Positions 50,573 through 60,699 are shown, counted from the first letter of the stretch. The stretch: DNA of 64,000 nt from Acholeplasma hippikon (GCF_900660755.1 NZ_LR215050.1:1178001-1242000), one strand, 5' to 3'. Notes: a model not told the origin generated them from the letters alone. Program-made: numbers and translations.

Positions 50573-51700
50573 ATGTTAAGATATTTTCTTACAAGATTAT
50601 TATGGGTGTTTATAGTCTTAATGTCCATCTTAACAATTACATTCGTATTCTTAAAAATCCAACCAGAATATCCGCCTACTAAATATGACGATAAAAAGGC
50701 ATGGTTAGTAAGAAACTGGAACGATGGTTATATGACTAGATTAGTAATTGACATAGATTATAAACCTACGCCAGATTCAGAGCCATTAACTCCGGCAGAG
50801 TTAAAAGCTTTACAAGCACAATATGAGGCTAATCCAAAATTATATACAATCTATACAGATCAAGACATAAATAAACCAATCAGAGTACTCTGGGTTTTTG
50901 AACGTGTTCCTGTGGCTAAACAATATGGTGAATGGTTAAGAAACGTATTCACTAAATTTGACTGGGGTGTTTCAACGAAGATTCAAATGAATGTTGATGC
51001 AACTACAGTTTTAAATCGTTCATTTGGTTACACAATTGGTATTAACCTTTTAGTTATTCTTTTCCAAATTCCATTTGGATTATTCTTAGGTATTACCGCA
51101 GCTATGAAGAAAGACAAATTATTTGATAATATCGTTTCTGTTATTATCATGGTCTTTATTTCATTACCAAGTTTCGTAGTTATTATGTTATTAATGAAAT
51201 GGTTTGGTTCTGACTTAGGTTGGTTACCATATACATGGGCAGCTAAGGATATGCCACTAGCGCAACGTATGTTGAGCCACGTTATCCCGGTTGCATCATT
51301 ATCATTAGGTGGTATTGCAAGTTTATCAAGACGTGTTAGAGCTGAGTTAGCAGATGGTTTAACTCAAGATTTCGTTTTACTTGCAAGAACAAAAGGTCTT
51401 TCAAAGAGACAAGCAATTTACAGACATGCTTTACGTATCTCATTAACACCAATCCTACCAGGCTTAATGTTCAGCTTTGTTGGTTTATTTGGTGGTGCAG
51501 GTATTACTGAACAAGTTTATGGTATCCCAGGTGCTGGATGGGTCTTCCTACAAGCAACACTTGGTGGACAACCAGACTATAACGTAATCATGTATGACAC
51601 TGCATTCTTCGGGTTCATCGGTTTATTCACAGGTATCTTAATTGATATGTCTTATGGATTAGTCGACCCAAGAATCAAGATGGGAGCTTCAAATGGATAA
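50573..51700 (+). CDS. oppB: Oligopeptide ABC transporter permease
   Basis: A 375-aa inner permease with an N-terminal helix, a ~110-aa external loop and five more helices. The EAA-like coupling loop reads ARTKGLSKRQAIYRHALRIS. The typical C-terminus is present (YGLVDPRIKMG). TAGGAG precedes the ATG. Its end overlaps the oppC start by 8 nt. Confidence 0.92.
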   Translation: MLRYFLTRLLWVFIVLMSILTITFVFLKIQPEYPPTKYDDKKAWLVRNWNDGYMTRLVIDIDYKPTPDSEPLTPAELKALQAQYEANPKLYTIYTDQDINKPIRVLWVFERVPVAKQYGEWLRNVFTKFDWGVSTKIQMNVDATTVLNRSFGYTIGINLLVILFQIPFGLFLGITAAMKKDKLFDNIVSVIIMVFISLPSFVVIMLLMKWFGSDLGWLPYTWAAKDMPLAQRMLSHVIPVASLSLGGIASLSRRVRAELADGLTQDFVLLARTKGLSKRQAIYRHALRISLTPILPGLMFSFVGLFGGAGITEQVYGIPGAGWVFLQATLGGQPDYNVIMYDTAFFGFIGLFTGILIDMSYGLVDPRIKMGASNG

Positions 51701-53654
51701 GAGAATTGATCAATCAAAATTCCAATTCGTTGATATTAATGAAAAAATCTTCGATGCAAAGTTTGAAGGAAAACCACGTTCATTCTTAAAGGATGCGATG
51801 GTTCGCTTTGCGAAAAATAAATTAAACCTAATTGCCACAACAATTGTAGCAATGGTTATATTCCTATCAATTTTTGTACCAATCCTAACACCTAAGGATT
51901 ACTCATCTGCAAATAATGCAAACATGAGATATTTACCTCCAAGAGTTCCATTACTAGAAAAAATTGGTATTTTAGATGGAACAATTAAAGTGAAGAGCGC
52001 TAACGTAGATTTTGATAACTATGTTTTAATCAATCCTGCTGAAGATGATGTATTTGAAAATAGGTTATTCTATCCAAAGAGTGATCAATTCAACAACTAT
52101 GACAAAAACTTCATTAAGAGCGGTTCATTAGTAAACTTCCATGAATATGGTAATAATAAAACACCTGAATATTTAGGTGGTACAAATGATATTATCTTAA
52201 ATAATAGACAAGCACACATTGTAATGTACAATACAAATGTTTCGTTTGCTGAGAATACATTAGTTAAAGTAACATTAAACTCAATTGCAGAAAATGGTAA
52301 ATTAACTATTTACATTAAACCAAATAATTTAACAGAATTATTACCTGAAGGTATGCTTGAAACAGACCCAGAAAGTTTAGCATATTATGTTAAATTAGGT
52401 GAAATTACTGAAGCAACTGAAGAAGCAGTTGAACTTTTAGTTGAAGATACTGTATCTGGTAAATTAGCAATCGTCTTTGAATCTCCTGAATCAAGAGATA
52501 GAGTTTCAATTAACTCAATTTCATTTGATTTCCCAGAAGGTAAAGGACAAGATATTGAATTTGAAGGCTATACTTTATCACAATGGTCTTCAATTACAAT
52601 GACAGGATTTGGTGGTACATGGATTAGAAATAATGCGTATACTATTAAAGCTGCATTTACATATTATAAATATAATGATATCTTTGCAAACAGATTAGCA
52701 ACAATCTCAAACGTTGAATATGAAGCAATCTTAGAGAAAAACCCAGAAATGCGAGATGCAATCGTTTATAACGATCCTGCTGATCCTAAGAAGGGTTGGA
52801 AATTTGAAGGTGGTCCTTTCGAATTAGTAGAAGTTGTTTCATATACTACTCCAATTACTGGACCAGATGGTCAACCTTACTTCTCATATAGAGTTCTTAA
52901 AAATGGTTTATTAGCATCAGGTTACACTGAAACTCCATTCTTCCTATTTGGAACAGATGGTAAAGGCCGTGACTTATTTGCTGAAGTTTGGTTATCATTA
53001 CGTACTTCATTATTACTTGGTGTTATTGTATCAGTGATTAACATCGTTATCGGTATTGTCTGGGGTTCTATCTCAGGTTACTTTGGAGGTACAATTGACT
53101 TTGCAATGGAACGTTTCGTTGAAGTCTTAAGTGCATTCCCAGGGTTAACCGTATTAACAATTCTTTATATTGAATTTGGTGCTGGTTTTGGATTACTATT
53201 AATCTACTTAACATACTCTGGATGGATTGGCGTTGCGGGTATGACTCGTATCCAGTTCTATCGATATAGAGGTAGAGAATATGTATTAGCATCTAGAACA
53301 CTTGGTGCAAGTGATGCTCGATTAATCTTCAAGCATATCTTACCAAATGGTTTAGGCTATATTATTACATCAGTTATCTTATCAGTTCCATCAATGATCC
53401 TAACAGAAGCATCATTATCTTATTTAGGTTTTGGTCTAGGTGAATCTTCAACATTAAACTTTGGTTTATTTAAACTTTCAGGTTTATCATTAGGTATCAT
53501 TCTTTATGAAGGACAAAACAACATGACAACTCCAGGAAGATTCTACTTAGTATTAATTCCTGCGATTATTATCATTATTATCATGATCGCGTTCAACTTA
53601 TTCGGTAATGCTTTACGTGATGCAATGAATCCATCATTAAGGGGGCAAGAATAA
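51693..53654 (+). CDS. oppC: Oligopeptide ABC transporter permease with large extracellular insertion
   Basis: A 653-aa permease, about twice the usual ~300 aa. One membrane helix at residues ~37-60 is followed by about 350 residues outside the membrane and then the normal five-helix core from ~420 (coupling loop ASRTLGASDARLIFKHILPN). The insertion is predicted to face outward between the first two helices. It may help docking of OppA or peptide capture in a cell lacking a wall. Confidence 0.9.
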   Translation: MDKRIDQSKFQFVDINEKIFDAKFEGKPRSFLKDAMVRFAKNKLNLIATTIVAMVIFLSIFVPILTPKDYSSANNANMRYLPPRVPLLEKIGILDGTIKVKSANVDFDNYVLINPAEDDVFENRLFYPKSDQFNNYDKNFIKSGSLVNFHEYGNNKTPEYLGGTNDIILNNRQAHIVMYNTNVSFAENTLVKVTLNSIAENGKLTIYIKPNNLTELLPEGMLETDPESLAYYVKLGEITEATEEAVELLVEDTVSGKLAIVFESPESRDRVSINSISFDFPEGKGQDIEFEGYTLSQWSSITMTGFGGTWIRNNAYTIKAAFTYYKYNDIFANRLATISNVEYEAILEKNPEMRDAIVYNDPADPKKGWKFEGGPFELVEVVSYTTPITGPDGQPYFSYRVLKNGLLASGYTETPFFLFGTDGKGRDLFAEVWLSLRTSLLLGVIVSVINIVIGIVWGSISGYFGGTIDFAMERFVEVLSAFPGLTVLTILYIEFGAGFGLLLIYLTYSGWIGVAGMTRIQFYRYRGREYVLASRTLGASDARLIFKHILPNGLGYIITSVILSVPSMILTEASLSYLGFGLGESSTLNFGLFKLSGLSLGIILYEGQNNMTTPGRFYLVLIPAIIIIIIMIAFNLFGNALRDAMNPSLRGQE

Positions 53655-53655
53655 T

Positions 53656-55137
53656 ATGAATAAAAAAGAAGTAGTTATTCAAGTTAAAGACCTCTCAGTA
53701 TCATTTAGAACAAATGCCGGAATGGTTCAAGCTGTTCGTGGTGTATCTTATGAATTATATAAAGGTGAAACTTTAGCAATCGTTGGTGAATCAGGTTCTG
53801 GTAAATCTGTAACATCAAGATCAATTATGGGTATTTTAGCCGGTAATGCGGTTGTCAACCATGGTGAAATTCATTATGAAGGAAGAGACCTTTTAAAGCT
53901 TCCAGAAGAAGAGTTCCACAAAATTCGTGGTCGTAAAATTGGTATGATTTTCCAAGACCCAACTTCAGCTTTAAACCCAATCATGAGAGTCGGTAAACAA
54001 ATTACTGAAGCGATGATTTTAAATGGTAAGAGAAAAGAAAATAAAATAAAAGAATTATATAATGCTGAAGAAGTTGCTTATACAAATGCAATCCTAAGAT
54101 TAAATGAAATCAAAGCGGATGCTTCATTTGATAAAGCAACTAAGAAAGCAGAAATCGCTAAGATTAAAGCAGTTATTAGTGAAACTAAAGTTAAATTAAT
54201 TGAAGCGAAGAAAAAAGCTAAAGAAACAATTGAAGAAGAATATGTTCAATATAAAGAACAATATCTAAAAGAAAAAGAATTATACATTTCTACATTTAAG
54301 AATGGTAAGGCTGAATTACAAGCTAAGTTGGCTGCATCTCAAAAGGGAACTCCCCAATATATTGAAATCTTAAAACAATTAAGAAATGAATATTCAACTG
54401 CAAGATATCGTAGAGAATTATTCTTAATCAAAGATGCTTATTTAAGAAAAATTAAAGTAACACATTATGAAGCAAAATTAGAAGCTTATAAGATCATGAA
54501 AGAAGTTGGAATTCCTGAACCTGAAAAGCGTTTCAAGATGTATCCATTTCAATTTTCTGGTGGTATGAAGCAAAGAATCGTTATTGCAATTGCATTAATG
54601 GCTCAACCTGAAATCTTAATCTGTGATGAACCAACAACTGCCTTAGACGTTACAATCCAAGCACAAATTCTTGAATTAATCAAAGATATTAAGAAGAGAC
54701 GTAACCTAAGTGTTGTATTTATTACCCATAACTTAGGTGTAGTTGCTAATATTGCTGATCGTGTAGCGGTTATGTATGCTGGTAAAATTGTTGAATATGG
54801 TACTTTAGATGATGTTTTCTATGATCCAAAACACCCATATACTTGGGCATTAATGAGTTCAATGCCAGATATCAACTCTAAAGATAAATTACAAACAATT
54901 CCTGGTACACCACCAAATATGTTATTCCCACCTAAAGGTGATGCATTTGCACAAAGAAACAAATATGCAATGGCAATCGATTTTGAAGAACAACCTCCAA
55001 TGTTTAAAGTAAGTGAAACTCACTATGCTGCAACTTGGTTGTTACATCCAGACGCACCTAAATTAGAAATGCCAGATGTAATTAAAGAAAGAATTGTCGC
55101 TATGAAAGAAGAAATCAAGCGTTTAGGAGGTAAATAA
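53656..55137 (+). CDS. oppD: Oligopeptide ABC transporter ATPase with coiled-coil insertion
   Basis: A 493-aa ATPase. All motifs are present: Walker A GESGSGKS, Q-loop MIFQDP, signature FSGGMKQR, Walker B ILICDEP, His in FITHN, and the Opp-type C-terminal region. Between the Q-loop (~residue 98) and the signature (~299) lie about 150 extra residues, highly charged Lys/Glu/Ala-rich helix (about 122-270), in the helical subdomain. The usual length is ~330-350 aa. Confidence 0.92.
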   Translation: MNKKEVVIQVKDLSVSFRTNAGMVQAVRGVSYELYKGETLAIVGESGSGKSVTSRSIMGILAGNAVVNHGEIHYEGRDLLKLPEEEFHKIRGRKIGMIFQDPTSALNPIMRVGKQITEAMILNGKRKENKIKELYNAEEVAYTNAILRLNEIKADASFDKATKKAEIAKIKAVISETKVKLIEAKKKAKETIEEEYVQYKEQYLKEKELYISTFKNGKAELQAKLAASQKGTPQYIEILKQLRNEYSTARYRRELFLIKDAYLRKIKVTHYEAKLEAYKIMKEVGIPEPEKRFKMYPFQFSGGMKQRIVIAIALMAQPEILICDEPTTALDVTIQAQILELIKDIKKRRNLSVVFITHNLGVVANIADRVAVMYAGKIVEYGTLDDVFYDPKHPYTWALMSSMPDINSKDKLQTIPGTPPNMLFPPKGDAFAQRNKYAMAIDFEEQPPMFKVSETHYAATWLLHPDAPKLEMPDVIKERIVAMKEEIKRLGGK

Positions 55138-55139
55138 CC

Positions 55140-56564
55140 ATGACAGAAAACAATAATGATGTAATTTTAAAGGTTGTTAATCTTAAACAACATTTCAAAA
55201 CAGGTGTTGGTAAGTATAAAATGCTTAACAAAGCTGTTGATGGCGTATCTTTCGAAGTTAAACGTGGTGAAGTATTCAGTTTAGTTGGAGAATCTGGTTG
55301 TGGTAAAACAACAACTGGTCGTACAATTATTAAAATCTACAAACCTACTGATGGTGAAGTATATTTATTAGGTAAAAGAATCGTTGCAGGTACAAAAGGA
55401 TGCAAGGATGAAATTGCTAAATTAAAAGCTGAATTACCAATTAAAATCAAAGAAATTAAATTAGATGTTAACTTATCAGAAGCCGATAAGACATCAAAAA
55501 TTGTTGAATTAAAGGCTCAAACAAAATCAAGAATTGATGAGTTAAAAGCTGAAATTAAACAAAGAAATCATGATCAAAATACAAAATATCGTCCAGCTAA
55601 AGAAGAAGTAGAAGCTTATAAAGAAGCTGCTAAAAAAAGAATTGCTGAATTAAAAGAATTAATTAGAAAAGAAAATGCTGCTTTTGCTGCTTTCAAAGCA
55701 CAAGCTTTCAAACAAACTGATAGCTTACCAGCAAATACTGATCCTGATACTAAAGAAAGAATTCATAATGAAGAATTAGCAATCTATCGTGAAGTTCGTC
55801 GTAAGAAGAACAAAGCAGTTAGAGAGTATCAATCAGAAATTACAACTCAAATTACTTCTCCAAAATTCTTCAATAGACCACTTCTTAACAAGATGCAAAT
55901 GGTATTCCAAGACCCAATTGATTCATTAAACCCAAGAATGAATGTTAAAGACATTATTGCTGAAAGTTTATACATCAATGGTATCAAACATGATGATATC
56001 GTCTTAGAAAAGGTATATGAAGTTTTAAAACTTGTTGGCTTACAACCAGACCATGCGGATCACTATCCACATGAATTCTCAGGTGGTCAACGTCAAAGAG
56101 TTGGTATCGCTCGTGCGATCATCTCTGAACCACAATTAATCATTGCCGATGAGCCAATCAGTGCGCTAGACGTATCAATTCAAGCTCAAGTTATTAACTT
56201 ATTAAATGAGTTAAGACATAAATTAGGATTAACAATTCTATTTATCGCCCATGATTTATCAGTAGTTAAATTCTTATCTGACAGAATCGCGATTATGTAC
56301 TTAGGTAAGATCGTTGAAATGGGAAGCAAAGACAAAGTCTTCAATAACCCATTACACCCATACACATTATCATTAATCTCATCTATCCCAATGCCAGACC
56401 CAGACTTCGAAAGAGCTCGTAAAGGCGTTATCAAATATGATCCAAGAGTTCATGATTACAGTGTAGACAAACCAACATTAAGAGAAATCGAACCTGATCA
56501 CTTAATCTATGCAAACGATAAAGAATTCGAAGAATACAAGAAAAAACTTGCAGCAAATAAATAA
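55140..56564 (+). CDS. oppF: Oligopeptide ABC transporter ATPase with coiled-coil insertion
   Basis: A 474-aa ATPase with Walker A GESGCGKT, Q-loop MVFQDP, signature FSGGQRQR, Walker B LIIADEP and His in FIAHD. About 150 extra Lys/Glu/Ala-rich residues (about 85-235) lie between Walker A and the Q-loop, i.e. in a different place from the insertion in OppD. Its helix pattern (for example ELKAEIKQRNHD) suggests a coiled-coil hairpin. GGAGG precedes the ATG. Confidence 0.92.
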   Translation: MTENNNDVILKVVNLKQHFKTGVGKYKMLNKAVDGVSFEVKRGEVFSLVGESGCGKTTTGRTIIKIYKPTDGEVYLLGKRIVAGTKGCKDEIAKLKAELPIKIKEIKLDVNLSEADKTSKIVELKAQTKSRIDELKAEIKQRNHDQNTKYRPAKEEVEAYKEAAKKRIAELKELIRKENAAFAAFKAQAFKQTDSLPANTDPDTKERIHNEELAIYREVRRKKNKAVREYQSEITTQITSPKFFNRPLLNKMQMVFQDPIDSLNPRMNVKDIIAESLYINGIKHDDIVLEKVYEVLKLVGLQPDHADHYPHEFSGGQRQRVGIARAIISEPQLIIADEPISALDVSIQAQVINLLNELRHKLGLTILFIAHDLSVVKFLSDRIAIMYLGKIVEMGSKDKVFNNPLHPYTLSLISSIPMPDPDFERARKGVIKYDPRVHDYSVDKPTLREIEPDHLIYANDKEFEEYKKKLAANK

Positions 56565-56569
56565 GTAAT

Positions 56570-56929
56570 ATGAGTAAATTTATAAGATATTCAATCATTA
56601 CCTTATCTATCGCGCTTGCATCAACATTGATATTCTGGCTAGTTTATGGATTTGAAATGAGATTAGATTATATATCTAACTCAATCTTCGTCATTGCAAT
56701 TTCAGTTCTTTGTGTTTCAGTCATTATGTTTACTGGGGCAACAAGAGTTTTCTTAGGATTTTCTTACACATCAAAAATGTGGTTAAATTCAAAAAAGACA
56801 AAAGAAGAATATGGAAACTTTAAAGAATACTATGATGAAAAATCACCTAGTCATAAAAAGGATACTTTAGATATAATTGTGATTTGTTTGATTTATATCT
56901 TAGTCGCAATCTTTTTAATCAGTATATAA
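56570..56929 (+). CDS. DUF3899-like membrane protein
   Basis: A 119-aa protein with helices at residues ~6-27, ~36-60 and ~98-117 and a charged cytoplasmic loop (NSKKTKEEYGNFKEYYDEK) as in DUF3899 proteins. It lies 5 nt after oppF and ends the opp transcript; it may be a minor partner, but the function is unknown. Confidence 0.65.
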   Translation: MSKFIRYSIITLSIALASTLIFWLVYGFEMRLDYISNSIFVIAISVLCVSVIMFTGATRVFLGFSYTSKMWLNSKKTKEEYGNFKEYYDEKSPSHKKDTLDIIVICLIYILVAIFLISI

Positions 56930-56934
56930 ATAAG

Positions 56935-56967
56935 AACCAGAACTTAATTGTTCTGGTTTTTTTATGC
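56935..56967 (+). terminator. Terminator of the opp operon
   Basis: AACCAGAAC/GTTCTGGTT followed by seven T. Confidence 0.9.
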
Positions 56968-56972
56968 AAAAA

Positions 56973-57003
56973 ATAAGCACCTACTATGTTAGTAGATGCT
57001 TAT
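56973..57003 (-). terminator. Terminator of the S41 gene pair
   Basis: Minus-strand stem ATAAGCA-CTACT with one mismatch, followed by ATTTTTTGC. Confidence 0.82.
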
Positions 57004-57006
57004 AGT

Positions 57007-57729
57007 TTATTTAACTGAATTTTTAATAATTTCTACAGCTTCTTTATAATAACGATTTGGATCATATGAATCACTATATAGGAAGTAAGCTAACTTTTCA
57101 TCTAATGCTAGACCAACATTGATTTGGACATAAGATTGTTTTGATACTGAGTAACAAACCACTTCTCCAATAGCTTTAATATGTTCTTCAGTCATTGTAT
57201 CAAATGCTTTAAACGCAGTAATCATATATTTGTTAGGAAATTCTTTACGTTTGAATTTGTTTTCTAAACGATTAATATCATCATGCATATTTTTATTATA
57301 GAAATCGAAACCTTTATTTTTAATTAATAAAGCGATATATAAACGCTTATGTTTTCCATACTTAATATTTTTTTCAACTAAAAGTTTATATAAAATTGTA
57401 TAGTCTTGATTATTTGAGTGTACTTGATAACCGGCATCATAGAATGATTTTGGGTTTTCAATGACATTTGTTCTGAAAGGAATTGGACCTGCTTGAACTT
57501 GAATGACTTTAGCAATTTTAGCTAAGTTGTTATAAGATGCTAATAGTTTTTTGAAGTATAAGACAACAACAAGAAAACCTAGGAATAATATTAAGTAATA
57601 TAAAGTTAAATCATTTAAATCTGTTACAGTCACACCAATTACGATGATTAAGGTAATAAAGACTGCGAGTATACCTAAGAATATTCCAAAGTATAGATTA
57701 CGTTTTCGTAAGATAGCTTGTGCGTTCAT
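57007..57729 (-). CDS. Membrane protein of unknown function
   Basis: A 240-aa protein with two N-terminal helices (YFGIFLGILAVFITLIIVI and LTLYYLILFLGFLVVVLYF) and a ~175-aa soluble domain. It lies 15 nt after the S41-like gene and is in the same transcript. CGGAG precedes the ATG. No family is recognised. Confidence 0.68.
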   Translation of the reverse strand: MNAQAILRKRNLYFGIFLGILAVFITLIIVIGVTVTDLNDLTLYYLILFLGFLVVVLYFKKLLASYNNLAKIAKVIQVQAGPIPFRTNVIENPKSFYDAGYQVHSNNQDYTILYKLLVEKNIKYGKHKRLYIALLIKNKGFDFYNKNMHDDINRLENKFKRKEFPNKYMITAFKAFDTMTEEHIKAIGEVVCYSVSKQSYVQINVGLALDEKLAYFLYSDSYDPNRYYKEAVEIIKNSVK

Positions 57730-57744
57730 ATGCTTCTCCGTTCA

Positions 57745-60468
57745 TTAATTATTTAAGATACCTGCTAATATTTCATTATTATATAAATCTTCAATAGCAA
57801 TTTCATAATCTGGTGTAATACCAGCTTCATTTGTAATATAAGTGCCATCCGCTAAACGAATCATGTTCATGTTTTGGCTACTCATTGTAAAGAAAGTACC
57901 ATCTGGTAATAAAATTGGTGTAATTGATGATGTACCACCACCAGAAGTTTGACCAATAATCTTACCTAAGTTATTTTGTTTGAAAATTGTTGATAATTCA
58001 TTTGCTGCTGAGAATGAAACAACGCTTTGTAGTAAGAACCACTCATATTCATCATATGCATTGTATGAAGTTGTTACATAAGAAGTAGAGTAAGATTTTG
58101 TCTCACCATCATAGCTAGATACTGCGAAAGGTTCGTTTGTCATTAGACCAACTATACGATATAAAGCACCAACATTACCACCTGTATTGAATGTAATATC
58201 TAAACCAATATTTTTAACAGTTGGGTGATTTTGTTTGATTTCTCTAATCATTGTTTCAATGTAAACAGCCGAGTCACTGTAAATTAAGTTTACCACGTCA
58301 CTCTTTATTTTCCAAGCATTGTTGTAATTTGTAGGAATTCCCTTTGTAAGCCCAATATAGGCCGTATCATAAAGGTTATTATATGCGATAGTAGCCATAT
58401 AAGTTACATTATTAATTGTCTTCTTATAATAGCCATTAGCACGGTAATCTGTTTGTGTAGTGTCTTCTTTAACAAATTCCCAACCATCATTAATTAAGGT
58501 TGAAGCATAACTTGTTAAGTCGTTTTGTGAGATACCCCAAATAAGTGTTTCAGTAATTGTATCTTTTCCGGTTGATTGATTATAAACAAAGTATCTGTTA
58601 CCACCATTTAATGCTGGAAGAATATTTGTTTGTTTGAATACATAGTTATATGGTTCATCATCCCAAATAGTTGTTTCTTCAATATCCATTGTTTCAAATC
58701 CATCAAATGAAATAACTGCTGAATTATCATCAATTAACCAATATTTAGGTCGACGAATCGAATCTGCTGCCCAACCAGAAGTTGTTCCAGTTTTCCATTT
58801 TGCTGCAATTGCATCATCAACGATATATAAACCATTTAAATACCAGTTTAAAACGTTAGAACCATAAGATGATTGTGTAACTGGCGGGTTATAAGTTGAT
58901 GCATTATAATAACCGGCAAATCCATATGAGGTATGTAGTTCATCTAATTTCTTCATTAAGATGGATTGAACAGTAGCAGTGACTACTTTAGGGTCGCTAT
59001 TCATTAAACCTGATTTATAAGTTTGAAGTACATCATAGAATGAATTAATTTCTTTATAATCTTTTAATCCATAGAAATGATCCATATTAAATGCTAAGAC
59101 ATCATAATTATGTTGAAGTAAATCTTCTGGTAATTTTGTGTTGTTCTTGCTAGAACGTCTAATTTTATTATATGCAGGATCTGAACTAGATACTTGACCA
59201 TAAATACCGAATAATTTATCACCGTTAAAGTAAACATTGTAGTAACTTGAACCGGCAAATAATTGGTTAACGATGTATAAAGGTGCTAAGTAATCATCAC
59301 CATATACAGCTAAGTCTAAATTATAAAGGTTTAAGTTATAAACAACATCAATACCTTCAGTGTATTCTTTATCTGGATGATCTAAAACATATTCAATATT
59401 TCTACCATAGTTAGTTTCAGTTGAATAAATGTATGCCCAGTAGAATGCAGGGTCATTTGTAGAAATTAAGTTTTTATTGAAATCAATTGTACAAATTAAA
59501 TCATAGATTACATCTTCAGTATCATCATAATATTGATAAGTAATATCTAATACACCATCTTCGAAAGTAAAATCGAATGTTTCAAATAATTCTGGGTCAA
59601 TAAAACCTTTAAGTAATGCTAAGAATTCATAAACATTTACATAAGGCACTGAACCATTTTCAGCATAGAAAATATCTAAGTTACCATTTTTGACATCAAA
59701 CTCAGTTGTTGTGTTTTCAAATGGAATTGAAACTTTATTAGCAATTTCAATTTCATATGTTGAAAACATTGCGTGTAAAGTTAGATTTTCGCTTACTGAA
59801 GCAGTTAAGTCATAAGGCTCATTTTGATTATCTGTATAGAAATACTTAAATGTAACATCTGAATAATTAAATGGCACTGCTGGGGCTTTCTCATTTAATA
59901 GAACAGGTAATTTAGCAACCAATTCCCCGTCTTTACCTAAATAAGAAACATAATTGACTTCAACGTTAGCGTTATAAGTCCAAGCAGCAATTAAAGTAAT
60001 TGAGTTATTGATTGGTGCATCTAAATCAAATGGAACATCAACATTTAATACATACCAATGTTTGAATAAACCATTCGTACTGGTTGGTGTTGTGACTTCA
60101 TCGATGATGTTGCCTCTTTTAACACTCAATGTTTCAATCGTTTCACCAAAATTTGATTGTAATGTAACTGTAACAAATTCATAATCTTCAAAGTAAGCTG
60201 TTAAAACAGTGTCTTTGTTGATTGGTGTTGTAAATATAAATGATTTTTCGATGTCAGTTTCATACCAATATTTGAAATCAGCATCGGGTTTTGAAGGCAT
60301 TGTAGTAGGTTCGGCAACCCTTTCGCCTTCTTTAACAGTTGAAGTTAAAAATACTTCGCCTGTATCATATTTAAATGTAACTGTATATGATTTTGGTCCA
60401 CTAGGTTGACAGGCAGTTACAAGTAATATGATGATGAATGAAAAGATAGATAATGCTATTTTTTTCAT
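57745..60468 (-). CDS. Lipoprotein with InlB-type repeats and a divergent S41 peptidase domain
   Basis: A 907-aa protein. The signal peptide has lipobox VTAC. Three B-repeat-like modules (FKYWYETD, FKHWYVLN and FKYFYTDN) cover about residues 28-240. A long middle part of unknown fold (about 245-600) is followed by an S41 (tail-specific protease-like) domain: the strand NIGLDITFNTGGNVGALYRI, the nucleophile region VSFSAANEL, and GKIIGQTSGGGTSSITP. The canonical NNGGG reads FNTGG, so activity needs testing. Probably a surface protease. GAGGACG precedes the start. Confidence 0.78.
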   Translation of the reverse strand: MKKIALSIFSFIIILLVTACQPSGPKSYTVTFKYDTGEVFLTSTVKEGERVAEPTTMPSKPDADFKYWYETDIEKSFIFTTPINKDTVLTAYFEDYEFVTVTLQSNFGETIETLSVKRGNIIDEVTTPTSTNGLFKHWYVLNVDVPFDLDAPINNSITLIAAWTYNANVEVNYVSYLGKDGELVAKLPVLLNEKAPAVPFNYSDVTFKYFYTDNQNEPYDLTASVSENLTLHAMFSTYEIEIANKVSIPFENTTTEFDVKNGNLDIFYAENGSVPYVNVYEFLALLKGFIDPELFETFDFTFEDGVLDITYQYYDDTEDVIYDLICTIDFNKNLISTNDPAFYWAYIYSTETNYGRNIEYVLDHPDKEYTEGIDVVYNLNLYNLDLAVYGDDYLAPLYIVNQLFAGSSYYNVYFNGDKLFGIYGQVSSSDPAYNKIRRSSKNNTKLPEDLLQHNYDVLAFNMDHFYGLKDYKEINSFYDVLQTYKSGLMNSDPKVVTATVQSILMKKLDELHTSYGFAGYYNASTYNPPVTQSSYGSNVLNWYLNGLYIVDDAIAAKWKTGTTSGWAADSIRRPKYWLIDDNSAVISFDGFETMDIEETTIWDDEPYNYVFKQTNILPALNGGNRYFVYNQSTGKDTITETLIWGISQNDLTSYASTLINDGWEFVKEDTTQTDYRANGYYKKTINNVTYMATIAYNNLYDTAYIGLTKGIPTNYNNAWKIKSDVVNLIYSDSAVYIETMIREIKQNHPTVKNIGLDITFNTGGNVGALYRIVGLMTNEPFAVSSYDGETKSYSTSYVTTSYNAYDEYEWFLLQSVVSFSAANELSTIFKQNNLGKIIGQTSGGGTSSITPILLPDGTFFTMSSQNMNMIRLADGTYITNEAGITPDYEIAIEDLYNNEILAGILNN

Positions 60469-60591
60469 ACTTCGTCCTCCTCTTTGATTATTAATTATAA
60501 CACATTAAAAAAAATAACTTTGATTGATACTTATAAATATAATTTATAAAACTACGATTTTAGGTTAAAATAAATAGTAATGTATTCGATA

Positions 60592-60663
60592 AATACTCAG
60601 ATTGTGTAAAAATCTAATTTACAAGGCTTCTAACTGAGTATTGAAGGTATTAGATGTTATAAT
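60592..60663 (+). promoter_or_regulatory. suf operon promoter region with inverted repeat
   Basis: An extended -10 (TGT-TATAAT, -10 at 60658-60663) lies 36 bases before sufC. A 9-bp inverted repeat AATACTCAG/CTGAGTATT (60592-60600 and 60634-60642) reaches the -35 region, so a repressor binding there could control the operon. Confidence 0.5.
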
Positions 60664-60699
60664 GAGTTAGAATAAAATAATACACAAAAGGAGTAAAAC

